IMG/VR virus record: IMGVR_UViG_3300025011_000030
Coordinates: 21,651-85,650 of that record
Source: a virus
DNA: 64,000 nt
Strand: one strand, 5' to 3'
Part shown: positions 38,825-47,094 of the stretch, piece after piece
Numbering within the stretch: position 1 is the first letter of the stretch
How the letters are laid out: each line of letters opens with the position of its first letter
Program-made: the position numbers and the translations under genes
Notes under the pieces: model-generated
The model's input: only the letters and a program-made list of their open reading frames with translations
The model's database searches: none
What the model was told of the DNA's origin: nothing

Positions 38825-39667
38825 TTGTTATTAACCGAATCTTACAAATTATACGATGCTGACAAACGGTTACTTGGTTATTCGCCACATACATTAACAG
38901 CTTACGGGTTACAAATAAAACTACTTATTCGGGATATAGGGGATGTTGAAATTTCAACTGTTACCTACTTACAACTGAAGGAATATTTGATTAAACAAGA
39001 GCATCTTAAGCCGGCTTCAGTTGGTCACCGAATAAGGTTCATTAGATCGTTTTTCAGATATCTGCACGAAGAAGGATTCATGGAACGAAATATTTCGGCC
39101 AAACTTAGGGAACCCAAACAAGGTACTAGGGTTCCAAAGTTTTTAAACGAAGAAGAAGTTGAATTGTTAAGGGATAGCTGTAATACTTTACTTGAAAAGT
39201 CTCTCACTGAATTTTTCTATGCCACAGGATGTAGGATTGGTGAAGTAGCAGGTCTCAACCGAAAGGATATTGATTGGGACTCCCGGTCGGCTATGGTTAT
39301 TGGTAAAGGTGACAAACAACGGGAAGTGTACTTTACTGTCAAGTGCCGAGTATGGTTACAGAAGTATTTACAAAGTCGAACCGATGATTGCGAAGCTTTG
39401 TTTGTTACCGTGCGAAAACCTATTCGCAGAATGTCTATAGCTAGGATTAGAGAAGTCATAAAAGCTGTTGCCCAACATTCTGAAGTTGAGACTAATGTTT
39501 ATCCTCATCGGTGGCGACACACTACAGCCACTGTTATGGTTAACAATGGAGCTCCTATTGAAGTAATACAGTCTAACTTGGGTCACGCTAGACCAACTAC
39601 TACAATGATATATGCGCACTTATCTGGCGAACGTCGCCGTCAAGAGTACAACAGGTATTTTAGGTAA
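38825..39667 (+). CDS. int: Tyrosine recombinase/integrase
   Basis: 280 residues. N-terminal SAM-like arm-binding domain, then the catalytic set: R in TGCRIGEVAGL, H and R in YPHRWRHT, H in LGHARPTT and the Tyr in TMIYAHLS. XerC/D-like size. It catalyses site-specific recombination, for lysogeny or dimer resolution. TTG 38825 after GGAGGTGA. Its place inside the tail module is unusual, and no att-like repeat is apparent beside it. Confidence 0.9.
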   Translation: MLLTESYKLYDADKRLLGYSPHTLTAYGLQIKLLIRDIGDVEISTVTYLQLKEYLIKQEHLKPASVGHRIRFIRSFFRYLHEEGFMERNISAKLREPKQGTRVPKFLNEEEVELLRDSCNTLLEKSLTEFFYATGCRIGEVAGLNRKDIDWDSRSAMVIGKGDKQREVYFTVKCRVWLQKYLQSRTDDCEALFVTVRKPIRRMSIARIREVIKAVAQHSEVETNVYPHRWRHTTATVMVNNGAPIEVIQSNLGHARPTTTMIYAHLSGERRRQEYNRYFR

Positions 39668-39692
39668 ATTAATTTTTTAGGGAGGTAACATA

Positions 39693-40112
39693 ATGATTTG
39701 TGAAACGAACAATACCGTTGAAGGTAAAATTGAATCCATAAAAACCCGCACATCCGATCAAAAAATGACCCGTGAGGGTGTACCAGTCAGTATCGGTGGT
39801 CAGGTATTCGAAATTAAGCCGTTGGTACGCAAGCAGGCTCGGGCTTTTCGTAGAAAATGGGCTGAAATGACAGGGAATTTTATTGGTCTGCAAGATGTAC
39901 AGGTAGAATCACCTGCCGAAGCTATCGCTGCCGCGTTCGATAAGCTAGACAGTGCTGAACCCTTACAACTAGAAACCATTGCATTGGCTATTCCAGAACT
40001 GGTAGGCAAAGAGGACTGGATTGACGATAACGCTACGAATGAGGAATTAGCTGAGGCAATGGTTTTAGCCTTACATATGAACGGCCTGGGAAACCCTACG
40101 AACCCTCGGTAG
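39693..40112 (+). CDS. Tail assembly chaperone (G-like)
   Basis: 139 residues, ATG with GGGAGG upstream. Position just before the tape measure, an acidic helical composition and a programmed frameshift at its end mark it as the short tail assembly chaperone, which keeps the tape measure soluble. Ends at TAG 40110. Confidence 0.8.
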   Translation: MICETNNTVEGKIESIKTRTSDQKMTREGVPVSIGGQVFEIKPLVRKQARAFRRKWAEMTGNFIGLQDVQVESPAEAIAAAFDKLDSAEPLQLETIALAIPELVGKEDWIDDNATNEELAEAMVLALHMNGLGNPTNPR

Positions 40113-40390
40113 AGGGGGAGCAAGTAACTCTTGCAAATGTATACGAAGGTTTTATGACAGCCTTCCCATCGTATACGGTGGAAAAGATAGAAACTGAGCT
40201 TACCGACGAACAAATGACTTTGCTTGTTGAGAGTAGACTAAACAGGGTACAGGGAACCTCCGGTGATACTACGGAAGATCTGGCACTTAATGCTCTTGAT
40301 AGTAAGGGCAAGGTAACACGAATGAACATAGAGGATATGGAAAATATGCCGGGATTTGCGGTTGAAAAGGTGGTGGTGCATCGTGGCTAG
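39693..40390 (+). CDS. Tail assembly chaperone extended product (GT-like, -1 frameshift)
   Basis: G-GGA-AAC at 40088-40094 is a classic slippery heptamer in the correct frame. A -1 slip continues KPYEPSVEGEQVTLANVYEGF and runs to 40390, giving about 232 residues. Lambda G/GT uses the nearly identical GGGAAAG. The downstream part alone has no good start. Confidence 0.8.
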
Positions 40391-43300
40391 TGCAGCTGAT
40401 TTACTTATTAGGATCGTGGGTGATTCAAGAAACGCTGTTGGTGCTTTTTTAGGTTTACGTCAGGAAAGTACAAATACTATGGCAGCAGTTAGAAACGCTG
40501 TGCGAGGTGCTACTAACCAACTTAATACTGATGCTAACGGGGTTAGGCAATCACTCAGTCGAATGTTTAACGATGTAAGCGCCGATCAACTTATCTCTCA
40601 ACTCAGACAAGGTGGTCAGGCTGGTGACGCGGCCGCACAAGAAATTATTCAGTCACTCAATTCTATTCAAAGTGAGACTGACCGCACTGCTGCCGGTATG
40701 GCTATATTTGGTGAATCTTGGAGAGATGTACAGCAACAAGCAGGTCAGGCAGCCGACAGTATGCGCAATTCGTTGTCAGATTTATCCAGAAGAGCTGAAA
40801 CCGAGTCGGAACAGATGCGACAGGCCCTGTCGGGCATATTCGATAATGTGACTGCTGATAATTTAGTTCGCGAGTTAAGGGCCGGAGGTGCCGCCGGTGA
40901 GCGAGCTGCTCGGGAAATATCAGCAGCTCTGGCACAGGTGAATGACGACGTTGACCGTAATCGCCGAGGACTTGTTATTTTCGGTGCGTCCTGGCGGGAT
41001 GTTTCGCAGGATGCCCGTCGTTCTCAGGATGATGCTCAAGACGAACTCCGAGATACTGAAAATCTTTTAGACAGAGCGAAAAGAGCTGCTGTAGGATTGG
41101 CAGGTGCCTTTGCAGGGATACAGATCGCTGGTGTTATGGATGATGCGGCTGCCAGTGCCGGTCATTTGCGAGCAATGCTTGGGTTAGCGAAGGAAGAAGC
41201 AGAGGAGTTCACAAAAATATCTCGTGAAGTATACGGAGGTAACTTTAGCGAGAGTATGCGCGAAGCAAGCGAGGCAACTGTTAGAACCCACCAGTCGCTT
41301 GGTTTAGTGGGTGAAAGTCTTAAACAACAGACCCAAAATGTTTTAATGCTGAATACTGTTTTCGGTGAACTTGGTGCAGACACTCAAACTAATCTTGGAG
41401 CAATAAGGTCAATGACTAAGGCTTGGGAAATGGATTCCAGTCAAGCAACTGACCTTATTTCTAAAGGTTTGCAGGGAGTGGCCGGTAGTGCCGGTGATCT
41501 TTTAGATACTTTAACCGAATACCCAGCTCACTTTAAAGCCCTTGGATTAAACTCACAGGACGCTTTGAAATGGCTTAATATTGGCATGGAAAACGGTGCG
41601 ATGAATACGGATATACTAGCCGATGCCGTAAAAGAGTTTGGGATTAGGGTTAAGACTGAAGGGGAACTTGTAAAAAAAGTAAGTAAAGAAGATGAAGAAG
41701 CATTGAAAGGTATGGCTGATGCCGCTAAAGCTTCTTTTGATAGTACCAATGAATCGGCTAAAGACTCTTATGAGAAAACAAAAGAAGCTTCTACGGAAGC
41801 TTATGAGTCAGCTAAGGATTTAATAGACAAGAGTATTGAACTTACTAAAAATGAGCACGACGAAAAGGTACAAGCGGCTAAGGATTATAAGGATAAACAG
41901 AAAGAATATTATGACGAAATACTCCAAAAAGCGAAGGACAATTATACCAAAATAGTTGAGGCCGCCGAACTGGCTAGAGACGGAGACCTTGCAGCCCTAC
42001 AAGGTCAACTTGACGAAATTGACAAGCAGGAAGAACAACGACAAAGGGATGCTGAGCAGAAAAGTTTGCAGCAGGCTATTAATCAGGCTAAGGACGCTGA
42101 GGCTAGATCTGCGGCAAAAGCTAGACTCGCTGACTGGGTACGAAAGCAAGAAGTAAATGCAAGTAAGGAAAGTATACGTGAACAAATGCAAAAGGTCAGG
42201 GATTCATACGAGCTGAAGAAAAAACAAGCTGAAGAAAACCTGACTAAGTCCGAAAAAACTTACCAGTTAGATACAAAAAATCTTGAAGTTGAAACAAATA
42301 ACAAACTTAGAATAATTGAAAAATCCTATAAAGAACAAGAAATTAAGGCTAAAGAAAATTTAGCTAGTATTAAGCAAACGTATGAAGATCAACAAGCAAA
42401 AGCTAAAGAAACATATGACTCCATAACTACCTATGCGAGCCAGCGATACGAGGCTGAGGAAGCGAACATAGTAAAACTTCAAACTAGCCTGGAAGTAGTT
42501 ACCGACACAAATCCAGCTCGTCAAGCGATACGGGAATTATTTTCTCCGGAAGAAGCAGAGAGACTGATATCCGATTTTGACAAGGGTGGCGAAGCTGGGA
42601 GAGACGCTTTTTATAAGGTTCTTGAAGCCTTAAACCAGGTACAAGATCCGGCCCAACGGTATAATATGGCGGTTGCCTTAATGGGTACACAGGCCGAAGA
42701 TTTGACTGCCGACAAACTGCTGCCCATGATTGATGCTTTTGTAAGTGCTAAGGATACAACTATTGAAACCGCGGGTGCAACCAATTCACTGAATGAGGAG
42801 TATTCTGGATTCAGTAATACCCTTCAGGGTCTGAAAAAGTCTATTGAAGCTTCTGCTATCGGTACGTTGGGTGATATTATAAGCCCGGTTATTGATAGTG
42901 CCGGGTCATTAGGACTTGCTATGTTAGGACTTGGGCCTATTTTTAGTAAACTGAAAGAATGGAAGATTGCTGATGCAATTGTTACAGGAGCCTCTACAGT
43001 CGCCTATTGGGCAAGTGTTGCTGCTATGGTAGCTATGGACTTAGCGAGTAAGGCATTTGGCGTCACTATGGCAGTTTTAACGTCACCTGTGACCGCGGTG
43101 ATTGCGTTGGTAGCAGCGTTGGCTGCAGGGGCTTATTTAATTTATACAAATTGGCAAACGATTGAACAATTTTTTTCTGACATGTGGAATGGTATAAAAA
43201 CCAACAGCGAAACAGCTATTGGTTATATAAAATCCGGTTGGGAAGGTTTTAAAGTATTTTTCGTTGGTTTATGGAGCAATATTTGGAGTCCGGTTAAAGG

Positions 43301-43742
43301 ATTTTTAAACATGATGATTGGCGGGGTAAATTCGTTAATCGGTGGTCTAAACAAACTGCAGGTTACAGTCCCTGACTGGGTTCCCGGTGTTGGCGGTAAC
43401 AGATGGGGAATCAACATTTCAAGAATACCGATGTTAGCTGCCGGAGGTGAAATAATTAATTCCGGTCTTGCTATTGTTGGGGAAAAAGGGCCTGAATTAG
43501 CTTATTTCGGTGCGGGTGCAGGTGTTGTTTCAAATCGGGATACTATTGATATGCTTAAACAGTCGTCGCAAACTGTTAATCATACCGGCACGATTACCGT
43601 TAAAGGTGTTAATGATCGTGGTCAGCTTATAGGAGTTATTGATTTACTTGTTTCGGATAACAGGGAATTAACCCGTCTCGAACGTGCAATGAAGCCGATT
43701 AGGTCAAATGAAAAGGGAAGGACAGGTGGTTACAGTGGCTAA
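40383..43742 (+). CDS. Tail tape measure protein
   Basis: 1119 residues. Long helical protein; Ala/Lys/Glu coiled coil at ~390-700 and a hydrophobic stretch (~880-930: FGVTMAVLTSPVTAVIALVA) followed by the tape-typical TNWQTIEQFFSDMWNGI. Three copies of a ~75-residue unit are seen at ~50, ~140 and ~720. At about 1.5 Angstrom per residue the tail would be near 165-170 nm. GTG 40383 overlaps the chaperone frame by 8 bases. Confidence 0.92.
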   Translation: MASAADLLIRIVGDSRNAVGAFLGLRQESTNTMAAVRNAVRGATNQLNTDANGVRQSLSRMFNDVSADQLISQLRQGGQAGDAAAQEIIQSLNSIQSETDRTAAGMAIFGESWRDVQQQAGQAADSMRNSLSDLSRRAETESEQMRQALSGIFDNVTADNLVRELRAGGAAGERAAREISAALAQVNDDVDRNRRGLVIFGASWRDVSQDARRSQDDAQDELRDTENLLDRAKRAAVGLAGAFAGIQIAGVMDDAAASAGHLRAMLGLAKEEAEEFTKISREVYGGNFSESMREASEATVRTHQSLGLVGESLKQQTQNVLMLNTVFGELGADTQTNLGAIRSMTKAWEMDSSQATDLISKGLQGVAGSAGDLLDTLTEYPAHFKALGLNSQDALKWLNIGMENGAMNTDILADAVKEFGIRVKTEGELVKKVSKEDEEALKGMADAAKASFDSTNESAKDSYEKTKEASTEAYESAKDLIDKSIELTKNEHDEKVQAAKDYKDKQKEYYDEILQKAKDNYTKIVEAAELARDGDLAALQGQLDEIDKQEEQRQRDAEQKSLQQAINQAKDAEARSAAKARLADWVRKQEVNASKESIREQMQKVRDSYELKKKQAEENLTKSEKTYQLDTKNLEVETNNKLRIIEKSYKEQEIKAKENLASIKQTYEDQQAKAKETYDSITTYASQRYEAEEANIVKLQTSLEVVTDTNPARQAIRELFSPEEAERLISDFDKGGEAGRDAFYKVLEALNQVQDPAQRYNMAVALMGTQAEDLTADKLLPMIDAFVSAKDTTIETAGATNSLNEEYSGFSNTLQGLKKSIEASAIGTLGDIISPVIDSAGSLGLAMLGLGPIFSKLKEWKIADAIVTGASTVAYWASVAAMVAMDLASKAFGVTMAVLTSPVTAVIALVAALAAGAYLIYTNWQTIEQFFSDMWNGIKTNSETAIGYIKSGWEGFKVFFVGLWSNIWSPVKGFLNMMIGGVNSLIGGLNKLQVTVPDWVPGVGGNRWGINISRIPMLAAGGEIINSGLAIVGEKGPELAYFGAGAGVVSNRDTIDMLKQSSQTVNHTGTITVKGVNDRGQLIGVIDLLVSDNRELTRLERAMKPIRSNEKGRTGGYSG

Positions 43743-44109
43743 AATTTATCTCGGTACGGTAGGTTCAGCTCAAGCAGCCAAAACATTATTACCACCAAAC
43801 AACCGTCAATTCTCCGAACTGACAAATGACCTAAGACGTGAAGCTACAGTTGCCAGTGGTAAAAAAGTAGTTGACATTATAGCTACTAAAAAAACCTTCA
43901 CGTTCAACTATAACAGTATCACAGGGCCAGACATTGAAATATGGTTAGTGTTCTTAGGTTCAACAACTTGGGAAATTGAGGTTGAACGTAGAAATGGAAC
44001 TTATGATAAATATTCAGTTAGGATGTCTAACGAAACAAGTAATACGTTGCGCAAGAGTGTAGGTGACTGGCTGTATGAAGGAGTTTCCTTTGTATTGGAG
44101 GAAGTTTGA
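43735..44109 (+). CDS. Tail protein downstream of tape measure
   Basis: 124 residues, GTG overlapping the tape stop. Beta-rich; includes NNRQFSELTNDLRREATVAS and FNYNSITGPDIEIWLVFLG. Its position suggests a distal tail or tail-tip protein. Overlaps the next gene by one base. Confidence 0.6.
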   Translation: MAKIYLGTVGSAQAAKTLLPPNNRQFSELTNDLRREATVASGKKVVDIIATKKTFTFNYNSITGPDIEIWLVFLGSTTWEIEVERRNGTYDKYSVRMSNETSNTLRKSVGDWLYEGVSFVLEEV

Positions 44110-45521
44110 TGCTAACGGTTAGTAACGATTACAAAACAGCGGTTAATGCGAGCTCTCGAAGATGGGTTCCAAAAATAGAAGTTTATTTCGATGGCATCAA
44201 TCAACCACCTGTCGTTTTTAACGGTGACGATATTATTGATTGTACTTTTCTTGAGGAGGCAACGGCTGAATCTGATAATCCTCTTGGTTCAGTCAGTGCT
44301 AATGAGGTTACAATTAGTTTTAATAATTCAACTAGGGCTTTTACTCCTACTAATACACTATCACCGTATTATGGCAAGCTCAAACCTAATGTGCTGGTTA
44401 AACCTTACCTGGGCCTGGAATTAACAGGCGCGACGTATGAGTACATACCTCTTGGCGTATTCCGTACAGGTGACTGGAGCAGTCCCAGTTCAAGCGTAGA
44501 GGCAACCGTAACATGTTTTGACAAACTGTATGAAATAGGCGACAAAGGCGTTCCCATGTTGCCAGTCAAACAGGATACAATCATTGGCGAATTGTTTGTG
44601 CTGCTATTTACCGCATTGGGCATAACCAACTACTCAGTTGATGCAAGTCTAAATCAGACTATCCCCATCGGCTGGCTACCGAAAGGAACTGTCCGAAACG
44701 CACTACAAGCGCTGGCTGTGGCCGGGAACTGCAATGTCACAGCAGACCGGTATGGATATATTGTGGTCCGGTCAAATTTTATAACCGGCGCAGCGGTGGA
44801 AACTTGGACAGACGCAAATCAAATATTTACGGCTGAAAATCCACAAAAATACTTGGATACCTACAGTAAGGTAAAGATTAACTACTATCAACCGTATATC
44901 AAACCTACAGCGTCACTGCTCAAAGTAGAGAACCTTAAAATACCCAACGGTGGCTTAACGCTAACAAACATTGCTTTTACTACAGGCCCGGTGGCAACGG
45001 TTGATCAAGTTATACTGTCCGGTGCAGTTAACTCTGCAGTTGACAGTGTCGAGTACGGAGCGTGGGGAATAACCGTCACTATAACCAACACAAGCGCAGA
45101 GGAAACGGTAACCCTTGAAGTAACCGGCAAGGCAATTGACAGTATATCATCAAGCTATGAATTGCAGGAAGATGCGGCAGTAGCTAGTTTCGGGGAGAAA
45201 GTTTTTTCAGTAGAAAACTATTTAATTCAGTCGTTGGACGTTGCAAAGACCTATGCCACGGAGCTATTGCAGTACGTTAAAGACCCACTGGCTAATATAA
45301 GCTTAAGCATCCGGGGAAACCCGGCAGTCGAAGTCGGGGACGTTGTCCAAATCCAAGATGATACCGACAAAATAGGCACCGTCGATTTTGTACCAACCAG
45401 GATAAATATTAACTATGATGGTGCTTTAGATTCTACGGTAGAGGGTAGGAAAGTAACGGCAAATACCCGCTATACTTGGGTATGCGTTTCTCCTGGTTTG
45501 TACGAATATGTAAGTTATTGA
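44109..45521 (+). CDS. Tail tip/hub protein
   Basis: 470 residues. NEVTISFNNSTRAFTP, YIPLGVFRTGDWSSP, EATVTCFDKLYEIGDKGVPML, and a C-terminal GNPAVEVGDVVQIQDD are typical of siphophage tail hub or Tal-like adsorption proteins. Base composition appears more GC-rich from about 44.4 kb on. ATG 44109. Confidence 0.7.
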   Translation: MLTVSNDYKTAVNASSRRWVPKIEVYFDGINQPPVVFNGDDIIDCTFLEEATAESDNPLGSVSANEVTISFNNSTRAFTPTNTLSPYYGKLKPNVLVKPYLGLELTGATYEYIPLGVFRTGDWSSPSSSVEATVTCFDKLYEIGDKGVPMLPVKQDTIIGELFVLLFTALGITNYSVDASLNQTIPIGWLPKGTVRNALQALAVAGNCNVTADRYGYIVVRSNFITGAAVETWTDANQIFTAENPQKYLDTYSKVKINYYQPYIKPTASLLKVENLKIPNGGLTLTNIAFTTGPVATVDQVILSGAVNSAVDSVEYGAWGITVTITNTSAEETVTLEVTGKAIDSISSSYELQEDAAVASFGEKVFSVENYLIQSLDVAKTYATELLQYVKDPLANISLSIRGNPAVEVGDVVQIQDDTDKIGTVDFVPTRININYDGALDSTVEGRKVTANTRYTWVCVSPGLYEYVSY

Positions 45522-45534
45522 GAGGTGAATTAAT

Positions 45535-46197
45535 ATGGCGGTTTTACTTACGGATGAAGGTGGTAAACCAATACCACAATATCAAAATGCGGCCGGCACT
45601 GCTTTTGAGGCAGTAAAAGGCGCAGATGGTCATATGAGTGCCCGGTCAGATGATGGGAAAATAGTCACTCTTGGAGCTACAACTGATGAGGATACAGCCA
45701 ACACTGTCATTGGTAGACTGAAAAAATTAATCTCGCTCATACCGGCGGCACTAACTGCAGGAGGTAACTTAAAAACTGCAATACAAGAAGCCTTGCCAGC
45801 AGGGACGAATGTGGTTGGTAAGATGGGTATTGATCAAACAACGCCAGGGACAACAAACGGGGTACAGGTTATAGCGGCGCTGCCCGCAGGGACAAATAAT
45901 ATTGGTGATGTTGATATTGCCAGCAAACCAGCCTACAGCTTTTTAAATGTCACCACAGACGTACAGGTAAAAAGTAGTGCAGGTAAACTTCGCAAGGTGA
46001 TCGTTGGCAAGGTGACAGTTGCCGGTGACTTAGCTTTATACGACAGCCTAACAGAAACGGGAACCGTCATAGCCACATTAGGCCTAGAAACTACCGGAAA
46101 CCCTAAGGATCTTGAATTAGATGCCACATTCGCCACGGGACTGTACGCCGGATTTGATGGAACATTAGCCGGGAATATAACTTTTGTCTATGAATAG
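45535..46197 (+). CDS. Tail tip/fibre-related protein
   Basis: 220 residues, ATG after GAGGTG. N-terminus IPQYQNAAGTAFEAVKGADG resembles the start of the protein at 36740 (HDTEQYAAIKGAHG), hinting at a shared virion-anchoring module. The C-terminal half is beta-rich. Confidence 0.55.
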   Translation: MAVLLTDEGGKPIPQYQNAAGTAFEAVKGADGHMSARSDDGKIVTLGATTDEDTANTVIGRLKKLISLIPAALTAGGNLKTAIQEALPAGTNVVGKMGIDQTTPGTTNGVQVIAALPAGTNNIGDVDIASKPAYSFLNVTTDVQVKSSAGKLRKVIVGKVTVAGDLALYDSLTETGTVIATLGLETTGNPKDLELDATFATGLYAGFDGTLAGNITFVYE

Positions 46198-46208
46198 AGG
46201 TGTAGGTA

Positions 46209-46541
46209 TTGGCCGAACTCTATAGCGCAAATAAACTAACCAACGGTGGCGCAGAGACAGGCAACACGACGGGTTGGACAACCTCTGGAGTAGCAGTTGT
46301 TACTGGCGGCACGGAAGGAACCAAATGCTTTAATTTGACCGCTGATGCCGATATGTCTCAAACAGTTAACTCCGGGGGAATACAACCACCGGACGTAAAA
46401 GCATCGTTTACTTTTCTTCCGGAGTTTGAACCTACAGAGGGCGATCCTAAGATATATGCCTGTGTTGCTGTAGAGCATGAGTATGCCGATAACAGTACGG
46501 ACTCGTTTACGGTGCCTTGTCGGTTTGATGCGGGGGTGTAG
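46209..46541 (+). CDS. Carbohydrate-binding-module-like tail protein, part 1 (ends in TAG)
   Basis: 110 residues from TTG 46209 after GAGGTG. Opens NGGAETGNTTGWTT, the start of CBM4/9-like jelly-roll domains. TAG at 46539-46541 ends it, but the next 181 residues lie in the same frame and complete the fold. Receptor (glycan) binding is the likely role of the joined protein. Confidence 0.65.
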   Translation: MAELYSANKLTNGGAETGNTTGWTTSGVAVVTGGTEGTKCFNLTADADMSQTVNSGGIQPPDVKASFTFLPEFEPTEGDPKIYACVAVEHEYADNSTDSFTVPCRFDAGV

Positions 46542-46544
46542 GGT

Positions 46545-47090
46545 GTGATATGGGTATCAGGCGAACTAAATAACCTGCAAATAGAATGGCTGGCGATCGA
46601 AGCCGTATGCCCTGTAAGCGACAGCAAAGAACTTCTCAGCACTAAAATAAAAGCCGTCACCAAGGATTTAACGGGCGGCGGGTATTTTGACGATTTTCAA
46701 ATTCGCCTTAATTTAACAAATGAAAAACTAACCGGCAGTGAAAAGATATTCCTGCCTATTGAGGAATCGGCGGGAGACATTGAATTGCCTGTTTTCGGGG
46801 CTGTGGTTGATGCTCAAATTATCGCGGCACATATTGTACCTAAATCGACAATTACAGGTAATACAGGCAGTCCTATGACGCTGGAACTGGTTAACAAGAA
46901 TACAGGAGATACTATCTGCACTAAAACATTTATTACAGGCACAGACGCAACAGCTTATGAAGTAACAGACTTCGGTCCCGTAGATGCGGGTGCAGGGGAG
47001 ATAGATTTCGGGTACGGAGTGTCGCTTAGAAAAGCCGGGGGCATGACCTTACCGGAGTGCCTAATCGTAGTGGAATGGGATTTGAGGTGA
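46545..47090 (+). CDS. Carbohydrate-binding-module-like tail protein, part 2
   Basis: 181 residues in the same frame as the preceding part, one codon after its TAG. Contains GGGYFDDFQIRL, the usual end of the CBM jelly roll, and a second beta domain. Either made by readthrough, from GTG 46545, or lost. Confidence 0.55.
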   Translation: MIWVSGELNNLQIEWLAIEAVCPVSDSKELLSTKIKAVTKDLTGGGYFDDFQIRLNLTNEKLTGSEKIFLPIEESAGDIELPVFGAVVDAQIIAAHIVPKSTITGNTGSPMTLELVNKNTGDTICTKTFITGTDATAYEVTDFGPVDAGAGEIDFGYGVSLRKAGGMTLPECLIVVEWDLR

Positions 47091-47094
47091 TAAT

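Noticed and set aside
40154-40390. Independent gene after the tail chaperone
   Set aside because: No ribosome site, and the frame joins the chaperone by a -1 slip at GGGAAAC.
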